Below are positions 21,613 to 31,177 of a stretch of DNA of 64,000 nucleotides, piece after piece (position 1 is the stretch's first letter; each line of letters starts with the position of its first letter). A program made the position numbers and the translations under genes. The stretch is from Spongiibacter taiwanensis. GTDB lineage: Bacteria > Pseudomonadota > Gammaproteobacteria > Pseudomonadales > Spongiibacteraceae. The DNA is taken from positions 2,790,001 to 2,854,000 of the forward strand of contig NZ_CP098455.1 in assembly GCF_023702635.1 (NCBI RefSeq), written 5' to 3'. The notes beneath the pieces are model-generated. The model was not told where the DNA came from and searched no databases. It saw only the letters and a list, made by a program, of their open reading frames with translations.

Positions 21613-22494
21613 ATGACACTTGCTACTTCCCTATGTCCGCCACAGCTGCGCTGTGGCGGTCGTGTTTTAGACCTTCGTAATCCCCATGTGATGGCGGTGG
21701 TCAATGTCACCCCCGACTCCTTTTCCGACGGTGGCCAACTGCACTGGGGCGGCGCTATTGCTCTGGATGTGCTGTGCGAGAGGGTTGAAGCCTTTATTGA
21801 ACAAGGCGCAACGCTCATCGATATCGGCGGGGAGTCCACCCGCCCTGGCGCGGCACCGGTTAGCGAACAAGAGGAGTGCGATCGGGTGTTGCCTGCCGTC
21901 GAGGCCATCGCGGCGCGATTTGACGTGGTGATTTCGGTCGACACCAGCACGGCTGCGGTCATTCGCGGATCGGCTGACCTCGGTGCAGGGCTCATCAATG
22001 ATGTCCGTGCCTTGCAACGTCCCGGCGCACTTGCTGCTGCGGCTCAAACCGGCTTGCCCGTCTGTCTGATGCATATGCAGGGGGAGCCTGACTCCATGCA
22101 GGCAGACCCCCGCTATCGCGATATTGTTGCTGAGGTCCGCGATTTTCTGTTAGCTCGGGCGGCGACATGCGAGGCGGCAGGCATTGCTCGGGACCAGGTG
22201 TTGCTGGATCCAGGATTTGGCTTTGGCAAGAGCCTAAACCATAACCTGACCTTGTTTCGGTCATTGTCACAATTTGCTGAACTTGGGTTTCCCGTGCTTG
22301 TCGGTGTATCTCGAAAGTCAATGTTGGGTGCGATAACCGGCCGCGAAGTCGGCGACCGCATGCCCGCCAGTGTGGTTGCGGCGGCGCTTGCGGTGGAGCG
22401 GGGGGCAAAAATTGTGCGAGTCCACGATGTGGCTGAAACGGCCGATGCCCTTGCAGTCGTCTCAGCGCTAAACGGATTGATGGAGAGACCATGA
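21613..22494 (+). CDS. folP: dihydropteroate synthase FolP
   Basis: Condenses p-aminobenzoate with 6-hydroxymethyl-dihydropterin diphosphate in folate synthesis; the sulfonamide target. ATG 21613 ([16 protein letters not shown]) follows the ftsH stop by 4 nt and gives 293 aa; the frame is open much further upstream inside ftsH. Motifs: [31 protein letters not shown] and GVSRKSMLG. No clear RBS, consistent with coupling to ftsH translation. The stop overlaps the glmM start. Confidence 0.96.
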   Translation: MTLATSLCPPQLRCGGRVLDLRNPHVMAVVNVTPDSFSDGGQLHWGGAIALDVLCERVEAFIEQGATLIDIGGESTRPGAAPVSEQEECDRVLPAVEAIAARFDVVISVDTSTAAVIRGSADLGAGLINDVRALQRPGALAAAAQTGLPVCLMHMQGEPDSMQADPRYRDIVAEVRDFLLARAATCEAAGIARDQVLLDPGFGFGKSLNHNLTLFRSLSQFAELGFPVLVGVSRKSMLGAITGREVGDRMPASVVAAALAVERGAKIVRVHDVAETADALAVVSALNGLMERP

Positions 22495-23834
22495 CAAGGC
22501 GATATTTTGGTACGGACGGTGTGCGCGGCAGGGTGGGGAAGGCGCCCATTACACCCGACTTTGTTCTGAAGCTGGGCTGGGCGGTTGGTAAGGTTTTCGC
22601 CCAGGAGGGCGGGCGGAGCTCGGTGCTTATCGGCAAGGACACGCGCATTTCCGGTTATATGTTTGAGTCCGCGTTGGAGGCTGGCCTAGTAGCTGCCGGG
22701 GTGGATGTTCGATTGTTGGGGCCAATGCCGACCCCTGCCATCGCCTACTTGACCCGTACCTTTAAAGCGCGGGCGGGCATCGTGATCAGTGCGAGTCATA
22801 ACCCTTACTACGACAACGGCATCAAGTTTTTCTCGGCTGAGGGCAGCAAGCTGCCGGACGAGGTCGAGCTCGCCATTGAGGCGATGCTGGACGAGCCCAT
22901 GGAAACCGTAGAGTCAGCTCTGTTGGGTAAGGTGCGGCGTATCGATGATGCTGCCGGTCGCTACATTGAATACTGCAAGTCCACCGTCAGCAGCGGTTTC
23001 AGTCTTGAGGGCATGCGCGTTGTGCTCGATTGTGCCAATGGAGCCACCTACCACGTTGCTCCCTCGGTGTTTGCCGAGCTCGGTGCGCAGGTCACGGTGA
23101 TTGGCGGCGGGCCAGATGGCCTGAATATAAACGCGGGTTGCGGGTCGACGTCTCCGCAGGAATTACAAAATCGCGTGATAGCCGACCAGGCCGACCTGGG
23201 TATCGCCTTTGATGGCGATGGCGACCGGGTGCTGTTTGTTGACGCCTCCGGTGAGTTGGTAGATGGCGACGAGCTGCTCTACATTATTGCTGCTGAGCAG
23301 CATCGTCAGATTGGCGGTTGCAAGGGCGTGGCAGGCACATTGATGTCCAATCTGGGATTTGAGCTTGCACTGAAAGAGCTGGGTATTCCCTTTGGCCGGG
23401 CCAAGGTTGGCGACCGCTATGTGAAAGAGCTAATGTGCGAGCAGGGTTGGCAGCTTGGCGGTGAAAACTCCGGGCATATCATTTGTGCCGATGTCAGTAC
23501 GACTGGCGATGGTATCGTGGCGGCTTTGAAGGTCTTGCAAGCGTTGTCCACCAGCGGTCAGAGCCTGGCAGAAATGCGCAGCGGGCTTACCAAACTTCCC
23601 CAGATAATGAAGAACGTTCGCATTGCGCAAAGCCTGAATCTTCAGTCCGATGAATTGCTCGCGGCAGTGGCTGAAGTGGAGTCCGAGCTTGGTGAAAAAG
23701 GCCGTGTTTTGCTACGGCCTTCCGGTACTGAGCCTCTGGTTCGCGTCATGGTCGAGGGCGAGCATGCCGAGCAGGTTGAGCAGCTTTGCCAGCGTCTTGC
23801 AGATCACGTTAGTCGACTTGCAGAGCAAGGCTAA
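22491..23834 (+). CDS. glmM: phosphoglucosamine mutase GlmM
   Basis: Converts glucosamine-6-P to glucosamine-1-P for UDP-GlcNAc, hence peptidoglycan and LPS. Starts [13 protein letters not shown]; the phosphoserine loop [17 protein letters not shown] lies around residue 100; metal loop [13 protein letters not shown]; sugar-binding GGENSGH; phosphate-binding [12 protein letters not shown] near the end. 447 aa is typical. ATGA overlap with folP indicates coupling. Confidence 0.98.
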   Translation: MTRRYFGTDGVRGRVGKAPITPDFVLKLGWAVGKVFAQEGGRSSVLIGKDTRISGYMFESALEAGLVAAGVDVRLLGPMPTPAIAYLTRTFKARAGIVISASHNPYYDNGIKFFSAEGSKLPDEVELAIEAMLDEPMETVESALLGKVRRIDDAAGRYIEYCKSTVSSGFSLEGMRVVLDCANGATYHVAPSVFAELGAQVTVIGGGPDGLNINAGCGSTSPQELQNRVIADQADLGIAFDGDGDRVLFVDASGELVDGDELLYIIAAEQHRQIGGCKGVAGTLMSNLGFELALKELGIPFGRAKVGDRYVKELMCEQGWQLGGENSGHIICADVSTTGDGIVAALKVLQALSTSGQSLAEMRSGLTKLPQIMKNVRIAQSLNLQSDELLAAVAEVESELGEKGRVLLRPSGTEPLVRVMVEGEHAEQVEQLCQRLADHVSRLAEQG

Positions 23835-23840
23835 AGTGTC

Positions 23841-23869
23841 TTGTATGTGCATATAACTTTATGTAAGAT
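23841..23869 (+). promoter_or_regulatory. putative sigma-70 promoter of tpiA-secG
   Basis: TTGTAT (23841-23846), 17-nt spacer, TAAGAT (23864-23869) in the 65-bp glmM-tpiA gap. Transcription would begin about 20-25 nt before the tpiA ATG. Confidence 0.6.
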
Positions 23870-23899
23870 TGGCGCCCATTTTGCGCTAAGGGAAATGGC

Positions 23900-24655
23900 A
23901 TGCGAAGTTTTTTAGTAGCAGGTAACTGGAAAATGCACGGTGATAGCGCTGGCATAAAACAGTTGTTGTCTGACTTACTGAAATCCCTGCCAGCCGAGCC
24001 GGGCATTGATATCGCGGTGTTTCCTCCTTCGGTGTACGTAGCGCAGGTGGCAGCGGATATGGCGGCAACGCCGGTTGCAGTGGGCGCCCAAAATGTCTGT
24101 GATCAATCAGGTCAGGGTGCATTTACTGGCGAGGTCAGCGCCGCCATGCTTGGTGACGTGGGTTGCCAATATGTGATTGTGGGTCACTCAGAGCGGCGCA
24201 GCCTTTATGGCGAAAGCAGTCAGGTTGTTGCGGCTAAGGCCAAGGCAGTGTTGGCGGCGGGCTTGGTCCCTGTGGTTTGTGTCGGCGAGAGCGATGCTGA
24301 GCGGGAAAATGGCCAGACGCTGGATGTGATTTCTGCCCAGTTGGCGCCGGTCTTTAGTGCGCTGTCTGGTGAAGAGCTAAAGAAAATAGTGGTTGCCTAT
24401 GAGCCGGTGTGGGCCATAGGGACCGGAAAAACGGCAAGTCCTGAGCAGGCGCAAGAGGTGCACGCGTTTATCCGCGCACTGTTTGCCAAGCGGGATGAGT
24501 CGACGGCGGCCAAACTGCGCATCCTTTACGGTGGCAGTGTTAAGGCGGCCAATGCGGCGACACTGTTCGCTCAGGCGGATATTGATGGTGGCCTGGTGGG
24601 TGGTGCATCGCTTGATGCAAAAGAATTTTCTGCGATATGCAGAGCGGCGGAATAA
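23900..24655 (+). CDS. tpiA: triosephosphate isomerase TpiA
   Basis: Interconverts dihydroxyacetone phosphate and glyceraldehyde-3-phosphate. Visible: substrate lysine in AGNWKMHG, catalytic His in VIVGHSERR, catalytic Glu in AYEPVWAIGTGK, and phosphate loop LYGGSVKAANA. 251 aa, complete. RBS AAGGGA precedes the ATG. The last base of its stop codon is the first base of the secG start. Confidence 0.98.
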   Translation: MRSFLVAGNWKMHGDSAGIKQLLSDLLKSLPAEPGIDIAVFPPSVYVAQVAADMAATPVAVGAQNVCDQSGQGAFTGEVSAAMLGDVGCQYVIVGHSERRSLYGESSQVVAAKAKAVLAAGLVPVVCVGESDAERENGQTLDVISAQLAPVFSALSGEELKKIVVAYEPVWAIGTGKTASPEQAQEVHAFIRALFAKRDESTAAKLRILYGGSVKAANAATLFAQADIDGGLVGGASLDAKEFSAICRAAE

Positions 24656-25038
24656 TGGAACAGATTATCTTAATAGTTCACGTCCTGGCAGCGCTGGCGA
24701 TCATTGGCTTGATCCTCATCCAGCAAGGCAAGGGAGCAGATATGGGTGCCTCATTTGGTGCGGGCGCCTCGCAAACCTTGTTTGGCAGCGTGGGTAGCGG
24801 TAATGCCCTCACCCGGGCGACGGCGATTTTTGCCACCTTGTTTTTTCTCACTAGTCTCTCGTTGGCCTATGTGGCAAAACAAAAGAGTGGCTTCAGTGAA
24901 GATATTATTGAGGTTCCTGCTTTGGAAGAGAGTCGCGATGTGGCGCCAGTAATGGATGCGCCCGCCGAGACTCCGGATGAAATTCCTGCCGCGCCTGAGC
25001 AAGGTGCTGCCGGTTCGGAGATCCCGACCGCAAATTAA
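24655..25038 (+). CDS. secG: preprotein translocase subunit SecG
   Basis: Small inner-membrane subunit of SecYEG. ATG 24655 (MEQIILIVHVLAALAIIGLIL) overlaps the tpiA stop by one base; an upstream in-frame codon inside tpiA is ignored. 127 aa: transmembrane helix at residues 2-22, the conserved loop QQGKGADMGASFGAGASQTLFGS, a second helix about 60-78, and an acidic Pro/Glu/Ala-rich cytoplasmic tail, longer than in E. coli. Confidence 0.95.
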   Translation: MEQIILIVHVLAALAIIGLILIQQGKGADMGASFGAGASQTLFGSVGSGNALTRATAIFATLFFLTSLSLAYVAKQKSGFSEDIIEVPALEESRDVAPVMDAPAETPDEIPAAPEQGAAGSEIPTAN

Positions 25039-25046
25039 GCAAATTA

Positions 25047-25132
25047 GCCGAAGTGGTGGAATTGGTAGACACGCTATCTTGAGGGGGTAGTGAGCATCGC
25101 TCGTGGGGGTTCAAGTCCCCCCTTCGGCACCA
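25047..25132 (+). tRNA. tRNA-Leu(GAG)
   Basis: 86 nt with a complete cloverleaf: acceptor GCCGAAG/CTTCGGC, discriminator A, encoded CCA (25130-25132), anticodon loop CTTGAGG giving GAG, a long class II variable arm, and T-loop GGTTCAAGTCC. It follows secG by 8 bp, the same neighbourhood as leuU in E. coli and tRNA-Leu in Pseudomonas. A terminator starts 9 nt after the gene. Confidence 0.97.
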
Positions 25133-25141
25133 TATAAGGAA

Positions 25142-25167
25142 GGCAGCCCAACGGGCTGCCTTTTTTT
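25142..25167 (+). terminator. intrinsic terminator of tRNA-Leu, repeat unit 1
   Basis: GGCAGCCC (25142-25149), loop AAC, GGGCTGCC (25153-25160), then seven T. Confidence 0.9.
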
Positions 25168-25287
25168 GTGCCTTCGGGGTGACTGCGTCCCCCGTTGGCT
25201 CGCTGTCGCTCGGTCCTGCGGACCATCGGCTGCGATGCGCCGATGCCCAAAAACGCGGTGCGTTTTTGTCGACACCAATATAAGGAA

Positions 25288-25313
25288 GGCAGCCCAAGTG
25301 GCTGCCTTTTTTT
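25288..25313 (+). terminator. intrinsic terminator, repeat unit 2
   Basis: GGCAGCC (25288-25294), loop CAAGT, GGCTGCC (25300-25306), then seven T. Second of three tandem copies. Confidence 0.85.
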
Positions 25314-25433
25314 GTGCCTTCGGGGTGACTGCGTCCCCCGTTGGCTCGCTGTCGCTCGGTCCTGCGGACCATCGGCTGAGTAACGCCGATGCCCAAAAAC
25401 GCGGTGCGTTTTTGTCGGCACCAATACAAGGAG

Positions 25434-25458
25434 GGTGGTCCAACGGGCTACCTTTTTT
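25434..25458 (+). terminator. intrinsic terminator, repeat unit 3
   Basis: GGTGGTCC (25434-25441), loop AAC, GGGCTACC (25445-25452), then six T. Relative to unit 1 the third pair changed from C-G to T-A on both sides, and two other changes give G-U pairs, so the stem is kept despite sequence drift. Confidence 0.7.
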
Positions 25459-25562
25459 ATATGCCTTCGGGGTGACTGCGTTCCCCGCTGGCTCGCTGTC
25501 GCTCGGCCCTGCGGACCATCGGTTGAGTAACGCTGATGCCTATAATGCCGTGCGTTTTTGTT

Positions 25563-25730
25563 GGGATTCTAAGAAGCGCTTTATTTTTGTTTGTCTGTGA
25601 GTCCGACATTGGCTCAGTGTTGCAGGTCGTCGGTAGAGGGTTGTCGTTGCCCTGGTTTTTGAAGGTTGCAGTGGCTCGCTTGTGTTGGCACTTGAAAGAG
25701 GTGGTGCGGCGCTGGGGGTCGCGACTCGCC
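25563..25730. other. non-coding stretch between the tRNA repeats and the rimP promoter
   Basis: I see no gene, tRNA or strong structure here. In Pseudomonas and E. coli an initiator tRNA gene (metY) lies near this position; its sequence is absent. Confidence 0.5.
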
Positions 25731-25759
25731 TTGACCTATTCAGGCCTCGGTCCTATAAT
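25731..25759 (+). promoter_or_regulatory. strong sigma-70 promoter of the rimP-nusA-infB operon
   Basis: TTGACC (25731-25736), 17-nt spacer, perfect TATAAT (25754-25759). The best sigma-70 match in the window. Transcription would start near 25766, leaving a leader of about 210 nt before rimP. Confidence 0.85.
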
Positions 25760-25765
25760 GCCGCT

Positions 25766-25879
25766 CTCTTGAGAGTAGGTCGGATTTTGCGTCTCAGGGC
25801 GCGTCGACATAAGCGTAGGGCACCTCGCTTGATACTTGGTTAGAAGTTTTCTTTAAAGCCCCTTACGCAGGGGCTTTTT
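25766..25879 (+). ncRNA. candidate rimP leader RNA (about 115 nt) ending in a terminator
   Basis: From the predicted start near 25766 to the terminator AAGCCCCT (25856-25863), loop TACGC, AGGGGCTT (25869-25876) plus T-run. Internal short pairings (AAGCG/CGCTT around 25811-25830) suggest structure. A rimP leader is described in enterobacteria; whether this is the same class is unknown. It could be a regulatory leader or a free small RNA. Confidence 0.45.
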
Positions 25880-25917
25880 CGTATCGCCGCAAGGCGTACG
25901 TCATGGAATTTCGATAG

Positions 25918-25938
25918 TGGGCCTCGGGCCCATTTTTT
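25918..25938 (+). terminator. second intrinsic terminator in the rimP leader
   Basis: TGGGCC (25918-25923), loop TCG, GGCCCA (25927-25932), then six T. It lies 37 bp before the rimP start, after the first leader terminator at 25856-25879, so the operon must be read through two terminators from its main promoter. Confidence 0.75.
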
Positions 25939-25974
25939 ATTGGTGGCATCCTGTTTTGATTGGCGGAGAGTACG

Positions 25975-26430
25975 TTGTCGGGCAAAAGCGGCAAGATTGA
26001 GGCGATGTTACGGCCGGGTATTGAAGCACTTGGCTATGAACTCTGGGGGCTGGAGCACCACGCCCAGGGGCGCCATTCGACTCTGCGAATTTACATTGAT
26101 AGCGACAATGGTATCAGTGTGGATGATTGCGCCAAGGTGAGCCATCAGGTCAGCGGTATTCTCGATGTAGAAGACCCGATTGCTGGTGAATACAACCTGG
26201 AGGTGTCATCACCCGGGATGGACCGGCCGCTGTACAGCCTAGACCAGTTTGCCCGGTATGTTGGTAGTGATATCAGCATCCGGTTGCGCGTTGCCTTTGA
26301 GGGGCGGCGCAAATTTCTCGGTCGCCTGGTGGCGATTGAGGATGAGGACATCGTGTTGCGGGTGGATGAGCATGAATATTTGCTTCCGCACCAACACATT
26401 GAAAAAGCGAATGTGGTGCCCAGTTTTTAA
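25975..26430 (+). CDS. rimP: ribosome maturation factor RimP
   Basis: Needed for 30S subunit maturation. I choose TTG 25975 (MSGKSGKIEAMLRPGIEALGY): GGAGAG ends 4 nt upstream and the length (151 aa) matches other RimP proteins; the frame opens at TTG 25960 without an RBS. Family-typical ALGYELWGLEH, RIYIDSDNGISVDDCAKVSHQ and EVSSPGMDRPL are present. First gene of the rimP-nusA-infB operon. Confidence 0.95.
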   Translation: MSGKSGKIEAMLRPGIEALGYELWGLEHHAQGRHSTLRIYIDSDNGISVDDCAKVSHQVSGILDVEDPIAGEYNLEVSSPGMDRPLYSLDQFARYVGSDISIRLRVAFEGRRKFLGRLVAIEDEDIVLRVDEHEYLLPHQHIEKANVVPSF

Positions 26431-26478
26431 AAGGGTGCCGTTGTCTTATTTATAGCCGGCTACGGAACGAGGCGGACA

Positions 26479-27981
26479 ATGAGTAAAGAAATCTTGCTGG
26501 TGGTTGAAGCTGTTTCTAACGAGAAAGGTGTTTCTAAGAGCATCATTTTCGAAGCGATTGAACAGGCTCTGGCCACTGCAACAAAAAAACGCTACGACGA
26601 AGATTCCGATATTCGCGTCGTGATTGACCGTGTTTCCGGCAACTACGAAACATTCCGTCGCTGGGAGGTCATGCCCGATGAGGAGCTCGCCTTGCTGGGT
26701 ACCCAGTTCACTCTGGAAGAGGCTCATGAGCACGACCCCAGCTTGAAAGCGGGTGATGTGTACGAAGAGCAGGTTGAGAATGTTGGTTTTGGTCGGATTG
26801 CTGCGCAAACCGCCAAGCAGGTGATCGTGCAAAAAGTTCGTGAAGCCGAGCGTGCTCAGGTGGTGGAAGAGTATCTGCACCGGGTTGGTGAGCTGCTCAG
26901 TGGCTCGGTGAAGAAGGTGACTCGCGACAGCATTATTGTGGATCTCGGTAACAACGCCGAGGCACTACTGCCGCGTGAAGAGTTGGTCGGGCGTGAAGTC
27001 TTTCGTATCAATGATCGGGTTCGCGCCATTCTGCACGACGTACGCCCCGAAGCCCGTGGGCCGCAGCTGTTTCTGAGCCGCGCTTGCCCGGAAATGCTGA
27101 TTGAGCTGTTCAAGATTGAAGTGCCGGAAGTATCCGAAGAGGTGATTGAAATTCGGGCAGCTGCCCGCGACCCCGGTTCCCGGGCGAAGATCGCCGTGAA
27201 GACGAATGACGGCCGCATCGACCCAGTTGGTGCGTGTGTCGGCATGCGGGGCTCGCGGGTGCAGGCGGTATCTGGTGAGCTGGGCAATGAGCGAGTCGAC
27301 ATTATTCTGTGGGACGACAACCCTGCCCAGCTGGTGATCAATGCGATGGCGCCGGCTGAAGTGGAGTCTATCGTGGTAGACGAAGATACCCACACCATGG
27401 ATGTGGGTGTTGCCGAAGACAATCTCGCTCAAGCCATCGGCCGTGCGGGCCAAAATGTGCGTTTGGCCAGTGAGCTGACTGGTTGGGTCATCAATGTGAT
27501 GAGCGTTGATGAAATGGCAGAAAAACACGAGCAGGAATCCGAGCAGATCGTCGCCGGCTTTGTTGAAGCCCTGGACGTTGATGAAGACGTGGCGATGGTG
27601 CTGGTGGACGAAGGTTTTACCACCCTGGAAGAAGTGGCCTACGTTCCCCTTGAGGAAATGATGGCTATTGAAGGGTTTGATGAGGATATCGCCCAGGAGC
27701 TACGTGCCCGGGCAAAAGACGCGCTGCTGACTCAAGCTATTGCTAGCGAAGAGCAGCTTGATAGCGCTGAGCCTGCAGAAGATCTGTTGACGATGGAGGG
27801 TATGGAGCGGCATTTGGCTTTCGTATTGGCCAGTCGCGGCATTATCACCATGGAGGATCTGGCAGAGCAGGCCGTTGAAGATCTTCTCGATATTGAAGAC
27901 ATGACCGAAGAGCGGGCCGCTGAGCTAATTATGACAGCTCGAGCCCCGTGGTTTGCAGACGAAGACGATACTGCAAATTAA
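26479..27981 (+). CDS. nusA: transcription termination/antitermination factor NusA
   Basis: RNA polymerase-associated factor controlling pausing, termination and antitermination. 500 aa: N-terminal RNAP-binding domain, S1 domain around residues 135-200 ([27 protein letters not shown]), two KH domains ([39 protein letters not shown]), and two acidic C-terminal repeats as in E. coli. RBS GAGG. In E. coli NusA represses its own operon through the leader, which here carries two terminators. Confidence 0.98.
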   Translation: MSKEILLVVEAVSNEKGVSKSIIFEAIEQALATATKKRYDEDSDIRVVIDRVSGNYETFRRWEVMPDEELALLGTQFTLEEAHEHDPSLKAGDVYEEQVENVGFGRIAAQTAKQVIVQKVREAERAQVVEEYLHRVGELLSGSVKKVTRDSIIVDLGNNAEALLPREELVGREVFRINDRVRAILHDVRPEARGPQLFLSRACPEMLIELFKIEVPEVSEEVIEIRAAARDPGSRAKIAVKTNDGRIDPVGACVGMRGSRVQAVSGELGNERVDIILWDDNPAQLVINAMAPAEVESIVVDEDTHTMDVGVAEDNLAQAIGRAGQNVRLASELTGWVINVMSVDEMAEKHEQESEQIVAGFVEALDVDEDVAMVLVDEGFTTLEEVAYVPLEEMMAIEGFDEDIAQELRARAKDALLTQAIASEEQLDSAEPAEDLLTMEGMERHLAFVLASRGIITMEDLAEQAVEDLLDIEDMTEERAAELIMTARAPWFADEDDTAN

Positions 27982-28011
27982 GCGAGTCCTATAGTTTAGG
28001 GAGAATGATGA

Positions 28012-30771
28012 ATGGCTGAAGTTACCGTAAGCCAGCTCGCCGAAGTCGTCGGCGCACCGGTGGAGCGTCTTTTGCGGCAAATGAAAGAGGCGGGTCTGTC
28101 GCACAGTTCGGCTGATCAGGCAGTGTCTGATGAAGACAAGCAAACCCTGCTGACTTTCTTAAAACGCAGTCACGGCGAATCTGCTGAAGCACCCAAGAAG
28201 ATTACCCTCAAGCGGAAGACGCTGAGTACTCTGAAAACGGGAAGTGGTGCTGGCAAGAAAACTGTCAACATCGAGGTGCGTAAGAAGCGTACTTACGTCA
28301 AGCGCGATCCGGCGGAGCTGCAAGCGGCTGCCGAGGAAGAAGCGCGCCTGAAGGCCGCAGAGGCGGAAGCTGAAGAGCAGAATGCTGCGCCTGATGCTGA
28401 GGGCGAAGAGGCCACAGCTGTTGAGCCGATCTCGACACCTGAGCCGGTTGAAGCACAGCCTGAGGTGGCTGAGCAGGTAGAGGAAAAGGCCGAGACAGCA
28501 GAGCCGGTTGCCGAAGAGCCCGCTGAGGTTGCACCGGTAGAGGCGGAAGAGTCCGCTCCCGCGCCGGTCGAAGAGGAGCCCGCTGCAGCTGCGCCTAAGG
28601 ACGAATACACCGAGGTTCAGGAGGTTCAAGAGGACCCGGCCAATATCGACCCAGAAATTCTTCGTCAGCGCGCAATCTTGCGGCGCAAAGAAGAAGAAGA
28701 AAAAGAAAAGGCCCGTCGCGCTGCTGTGCTTGAAGAAAAGCGCCGCGAAGAGGAAGAGCGCAAAGCGCGCAACAAGAAATCCAAAGAGTCTGGCGATGAC
28801 AGCAATGGCCCTGCGCCACGCCATCACCGTCGTGCGGCACCAACGTCTCAGGATGACGATGATCGGCCGCGCCGCAAAGGTGGAAAAGGTCGCTTGAAGA
28901 AAGGTGACGATTTTGAGGCGGGTACCAGCTTTGGTGGTCGTCGGAAGAAGAAAACCCTGAAGTTGCCCGAGGATGCGCAACGTCATGGCTTCCAGGCGCC
29001 CACGGAGAAAATTGTGTACGAAGTTGCCATTCCCGAAACGACCAACGCCGGTGAACTCGCCTCACAAATGAAGGTGAAGGCGGCTGAGGTTATCAAGGAA
29101 ATGTTCAAGATGGGCATGATGGTAACCATCAACCAGGCCATCGATCAGGACACGGCTCAGTTAGTGGTTGAAGAAATGGGCCACAAAGTGAAGCTTGTTT
29201 CAGAGGATGCCGTGGAAGAGGCGCTGGAAGAAGAACTGGTGGCGCGTGGTGGCGGCACCATGGTTGGCCGTGCTCCGGTAGTCACGGTGATGGGGCACGT
29301 TGACCATGGTAAAACCTCATTGCTCGACTACATCCGTAAGACCAAGGTTGCTAGCGGCGAGGCGGGTGGTATTACCCAGCATATTGGTGCGTACCACGTC
29401 GAAACTGGTCACGGCATGATTACTTTCCTGGATACCCCGGGTCACGCCGCATTTACGGCAATGCGTGCCCGTGGTGCCAAGAGTACCGATATCGTCATTC
29501 TGGTCGTTGCGGCTGACGATGGTGTTATGCCGCAAACCGAAGAAGCGATTGCTCACGCCCGTGCTGCGGGTGTGCCAATTGTGGTTGCAGTGAACAAGAT
29601 GGACAAAGAGGGTGCTGACCCAGAGCGGGTGAAGAACGAGCTGTCTACCAAGGAAGTGATTTCTGAAGAGTGGGGCGGCGATACGCAGTTCGTATACGTG
29701 TCAGCTCACACCGGTCAGGGAATTGATGAGCTGTTGGATGCAGTGCTATTGCAGTCAGAAGTGCTGGAGCTCAAAGCGGCGGCCGATGTGCCTGCTCAGG
29801 GGTTGGTGATTGAATCTCGCCTGGATAAAGGCCGTGGTGCGGTGGCGTCGGTGCTGGTTCAGAACGGCACCCTGCGTCAGGGTGATATCGTACTGGCTGG
29901 TCAGTGTTACGGTCGTGTGCGGGCGATGCTTGATGAAGTTGGCAAGCCGGTGAAAGAAGCGGGCCCCTCTATTCCTGTTGAGATTCTCGGCTTGGACGGC
30001 ACGCCAGATGCGGGTGATTCCTTTGTTGTGGTTGAGAACGACAAGAAGGCTCGGGAAGTGGCCGACTTCCGCCAGGTTCGCGAGCGTGACCAGCGGATCA
30101 AGCGTCAACAGGCGGCCAAACTCGACCGCATGTTTGAGAGCATGGAGTCTGCAGAGCGCAAGACCTTGAATGTGGTACTCAAGGCAGACGTACGCGGCTC
30201 GCTGGAGGCGATCCAGGCCTCACTGCGTGAGGCGGGTAACGAAGAAGTTAACGTTAATATCGTCTCTGGTGGTGTCGGTGGTATCACCGAAACCGACGTG
30301 AACCTGGCGCTGACTGCCAATGCCGTTATGTTTGGTTTTAACGTGCGTGCTGACGGCAGTGCCCGGAAGTTGGCGGAAACGGAAGGCGTAGACCTGCGCT
30401 ACTACAGTGTTATCTATGACCTGATCGACGACGTGAAGTCGGCACTCAGCGGCATGCTCAGCCCCGAACGCCGGGAAGAAATTCTGGGTGTGGCCGAAGT
30501 GCGCGACGTATTCCGCTCGCCCAAATTTGGTGACATCGCCGGCTGTATGGTGGTGGAAGGCAGTGTCTTCCGCAGCAAGCCGATCCGGGTTCTGCGCGAC
30601 GATGTGGTGATTTACGAAGGCGAACTGGAGTCTTTGCGCCGCTTTAAAGATGACGCCAACGAGGTCAAAAACGGCCTGGAATGCGGTATCGGCGTGAAGA
30701 ACTACAAAGATGTCCGTCCCGGCGACAAGATCGAGGTCTACGATGTCAAAGAAGTGGCCCGTAGCCTGTAG
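28012..30771 (+). CDS. infB: translation initiation factor IF-2
   Basis: GTPase that brings initiator tRNA to the 30S subunit. 919 aa. N-terminal IF2_N domain ([21 protein letters not shown]), then a long Glu/Ala/Pro-rich and Lys/Arg-rich linker (about residues 90-310). GTP-binding motifs: [10 protein letters not shown] near residue 427, DTPGH, and NKMD. C-terminal domains complete. Start ATG 28012 after GGGAGA. The Glu/Pro/Ala repeats of the linker explain the long overlapping frames on the opposite strand. Confidence 0.98.
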   Translation: MAEVTVSQLAEVVGAPVERLLRQMKEAGLSHSSADQAVSDEDKQTLLTFLKRSHGESAEAPKKITLKRKTLSTLKTGSGAGKKTVNIEVRKKRTYVKRDPAELQAAAEEEARLKAAEAEAEEQNAAPDAEGEEATAVEPISTPEPVEAQPEVAEQVEEKAETAEPVAEEPAEVAPVEAEESAPAPVEEEPAAAAPKDEYTEVQEVQEDPANIDPEILRQRAILRRKEEEEKEKARRAAVLEEKRREEEERKARNKKSKESGDDSNGPAPRHHRRAAPTSQDDDDRPRRKGGKGRLKKGDDFEAGTSFGGRRKKKTLKLPEDAQRHGFQAPTEKIVYEVAIPETTNAGELASQMKVKAAEVIKEMFKMGMMVTINQAIDQDTAQLVVEEMGHKVKLVSEDAVEEALEEELVARGGGTMVGRAPVVTVMGHVDHGKTSLLDYIRKTKVASGEAGGITQHIGAYHVETGHGMITFLDTPGHAAFTAMRARGAKSTDIVILVVAADDGVMPQTEEAIAHARAAGVPIVVAVNKMDKEGADPERVKNELSTKEVISEEWGGDTQFVYVSAHTGQGIDELLDAVLLQSEVLELKAAADVPAQGLVIESRLDKGRGAVASVLVQNGTLRQGDIVLAGQCYGRVRAMLDEVGKPVKEAGPSIPVEILGLDGTPDAGDSFVVVENDKKAREVADFRQVRERDQRIKRQQAAKLDRMFESMESAERKTLNVVLKADVRGSLEAIQASLREAGNEEVNVNIVSGGVGGITETDVNLALTANAVMFGFNVRADGSARKLAETEGVDLRYYSVIYDLIDDVKSALSGMLSPERREEILGVAEVRDVFRSPKFGDIAGCMVVEGSVFRSKPIRVLRDDVVIYEGELESLRRFKDDANEVKNGLECGIGVKNYKDVRPGDKIEVYDVKEVARSL

Positions 30772-30787
30772 AGGTTGAAAATCGTCT

Positions 30788-31174
30788 GTGAAGGAATTTA
30801 GCCGTACCGCGCGCATTGCCGACTTTCTCAAGCGAGAGCTGGGGACCTTGATCCAGCTCCAGCTTCGGGACCCCCGCTTGGGCATGGTGAGCGTGACCGA
30901 CGTGGAAGTCAGTCGCGATCTCAGTCATGCCAAGGTGTTTGTCACGGTAATGGGCAAAAACACCGCCGAGGAGGCCAAAGACTCCGTGGCGGTGCTGAAC
31001 AAGGCTGCGGGATTCCTGCGCAGCCAGGTTGCCAAAATCAATAATGCCCGCACCACCCCGCAACTGCGCTTTTATTACGATGCCAGTATCGATCGTGGCC
31101 AGCGTCTGAGTAAGCTGATTCAGGATGCGGTCGACGCTGATCGCAGTCGTCACCAGGACGACGGCGAGTCTTAA
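30788..31174 (+). CDS. rbfA: 30S ribosome-binding factor RbfA
   Basis: Binds the 30S precursor near the 5' helix of 16S rRNA during maturation and cold adaptation. GTG 30788 (MKEFSRTARIADFLKREL), 128 aa; the KH-like core with VSVTDVEVSRDLSHAKVFVTV and PQLRFYYDASIDRGQRLSKLI is typical. The RBS (GAGG 30771-30774) is rather far. truB begins 3 bp after its stop. Confidence 0.96.
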   Translation: MKEFSRTARIADFLKRELGTLIQLQLRDPRLGMVSVTDVEVSRDLSHAKVFVTVMGKNTAEEAKDSVAVLNKAAGFLRSQVAKINNARTTPQLRFYYDASIDRGQRLSKLIQDAVDADRSRHQDDGES

Positions 31175-31177
31175 TCG

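Larger units (their letters stand above)
25125..25562 (+). repeat. three tandem 145-146 bp units carrying the tRNA-Leu 3' tail
   Basis: Units start at 25125, 25270 and 25416. Unit 1 begins with the last 8 bases of the tRNA gene (CGGCACCA); units 2 and 3 begin with CGACACCA and CGGCACCA in the same register. Each unit then has a terminator, the sequence GCCTTCGGGGTGACTGCG, a GGTCC-TGC-GGACC hairpin and an end hairpin CAAAAACGC-GGT-GCGTTTTTG (25248-25268 and 25394-25414; decayed in unit 3). Unit 3 is the most divergent. Comparable tandem units with tRNA 3' ends are known after E. coli tyrT. No integrase is nearby. Confidence 0.9.

Noticed and set aside
25125-25562. CRISPR array or integrative-element attachment site at the tRNA repeats
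   Set aside because: Units are contiguous 146-bp copies without spacers, and no cas, integrase or recombinase gene is present.
25103-25600. Open frames inside the tRNA-linked repeat units (up to 165 codons)
   Set aside because: They arise from the repeated GC-rich units and cross terminators. E. coli tyrT repeats do encode a small basic protein, but here no RBS supports translation.
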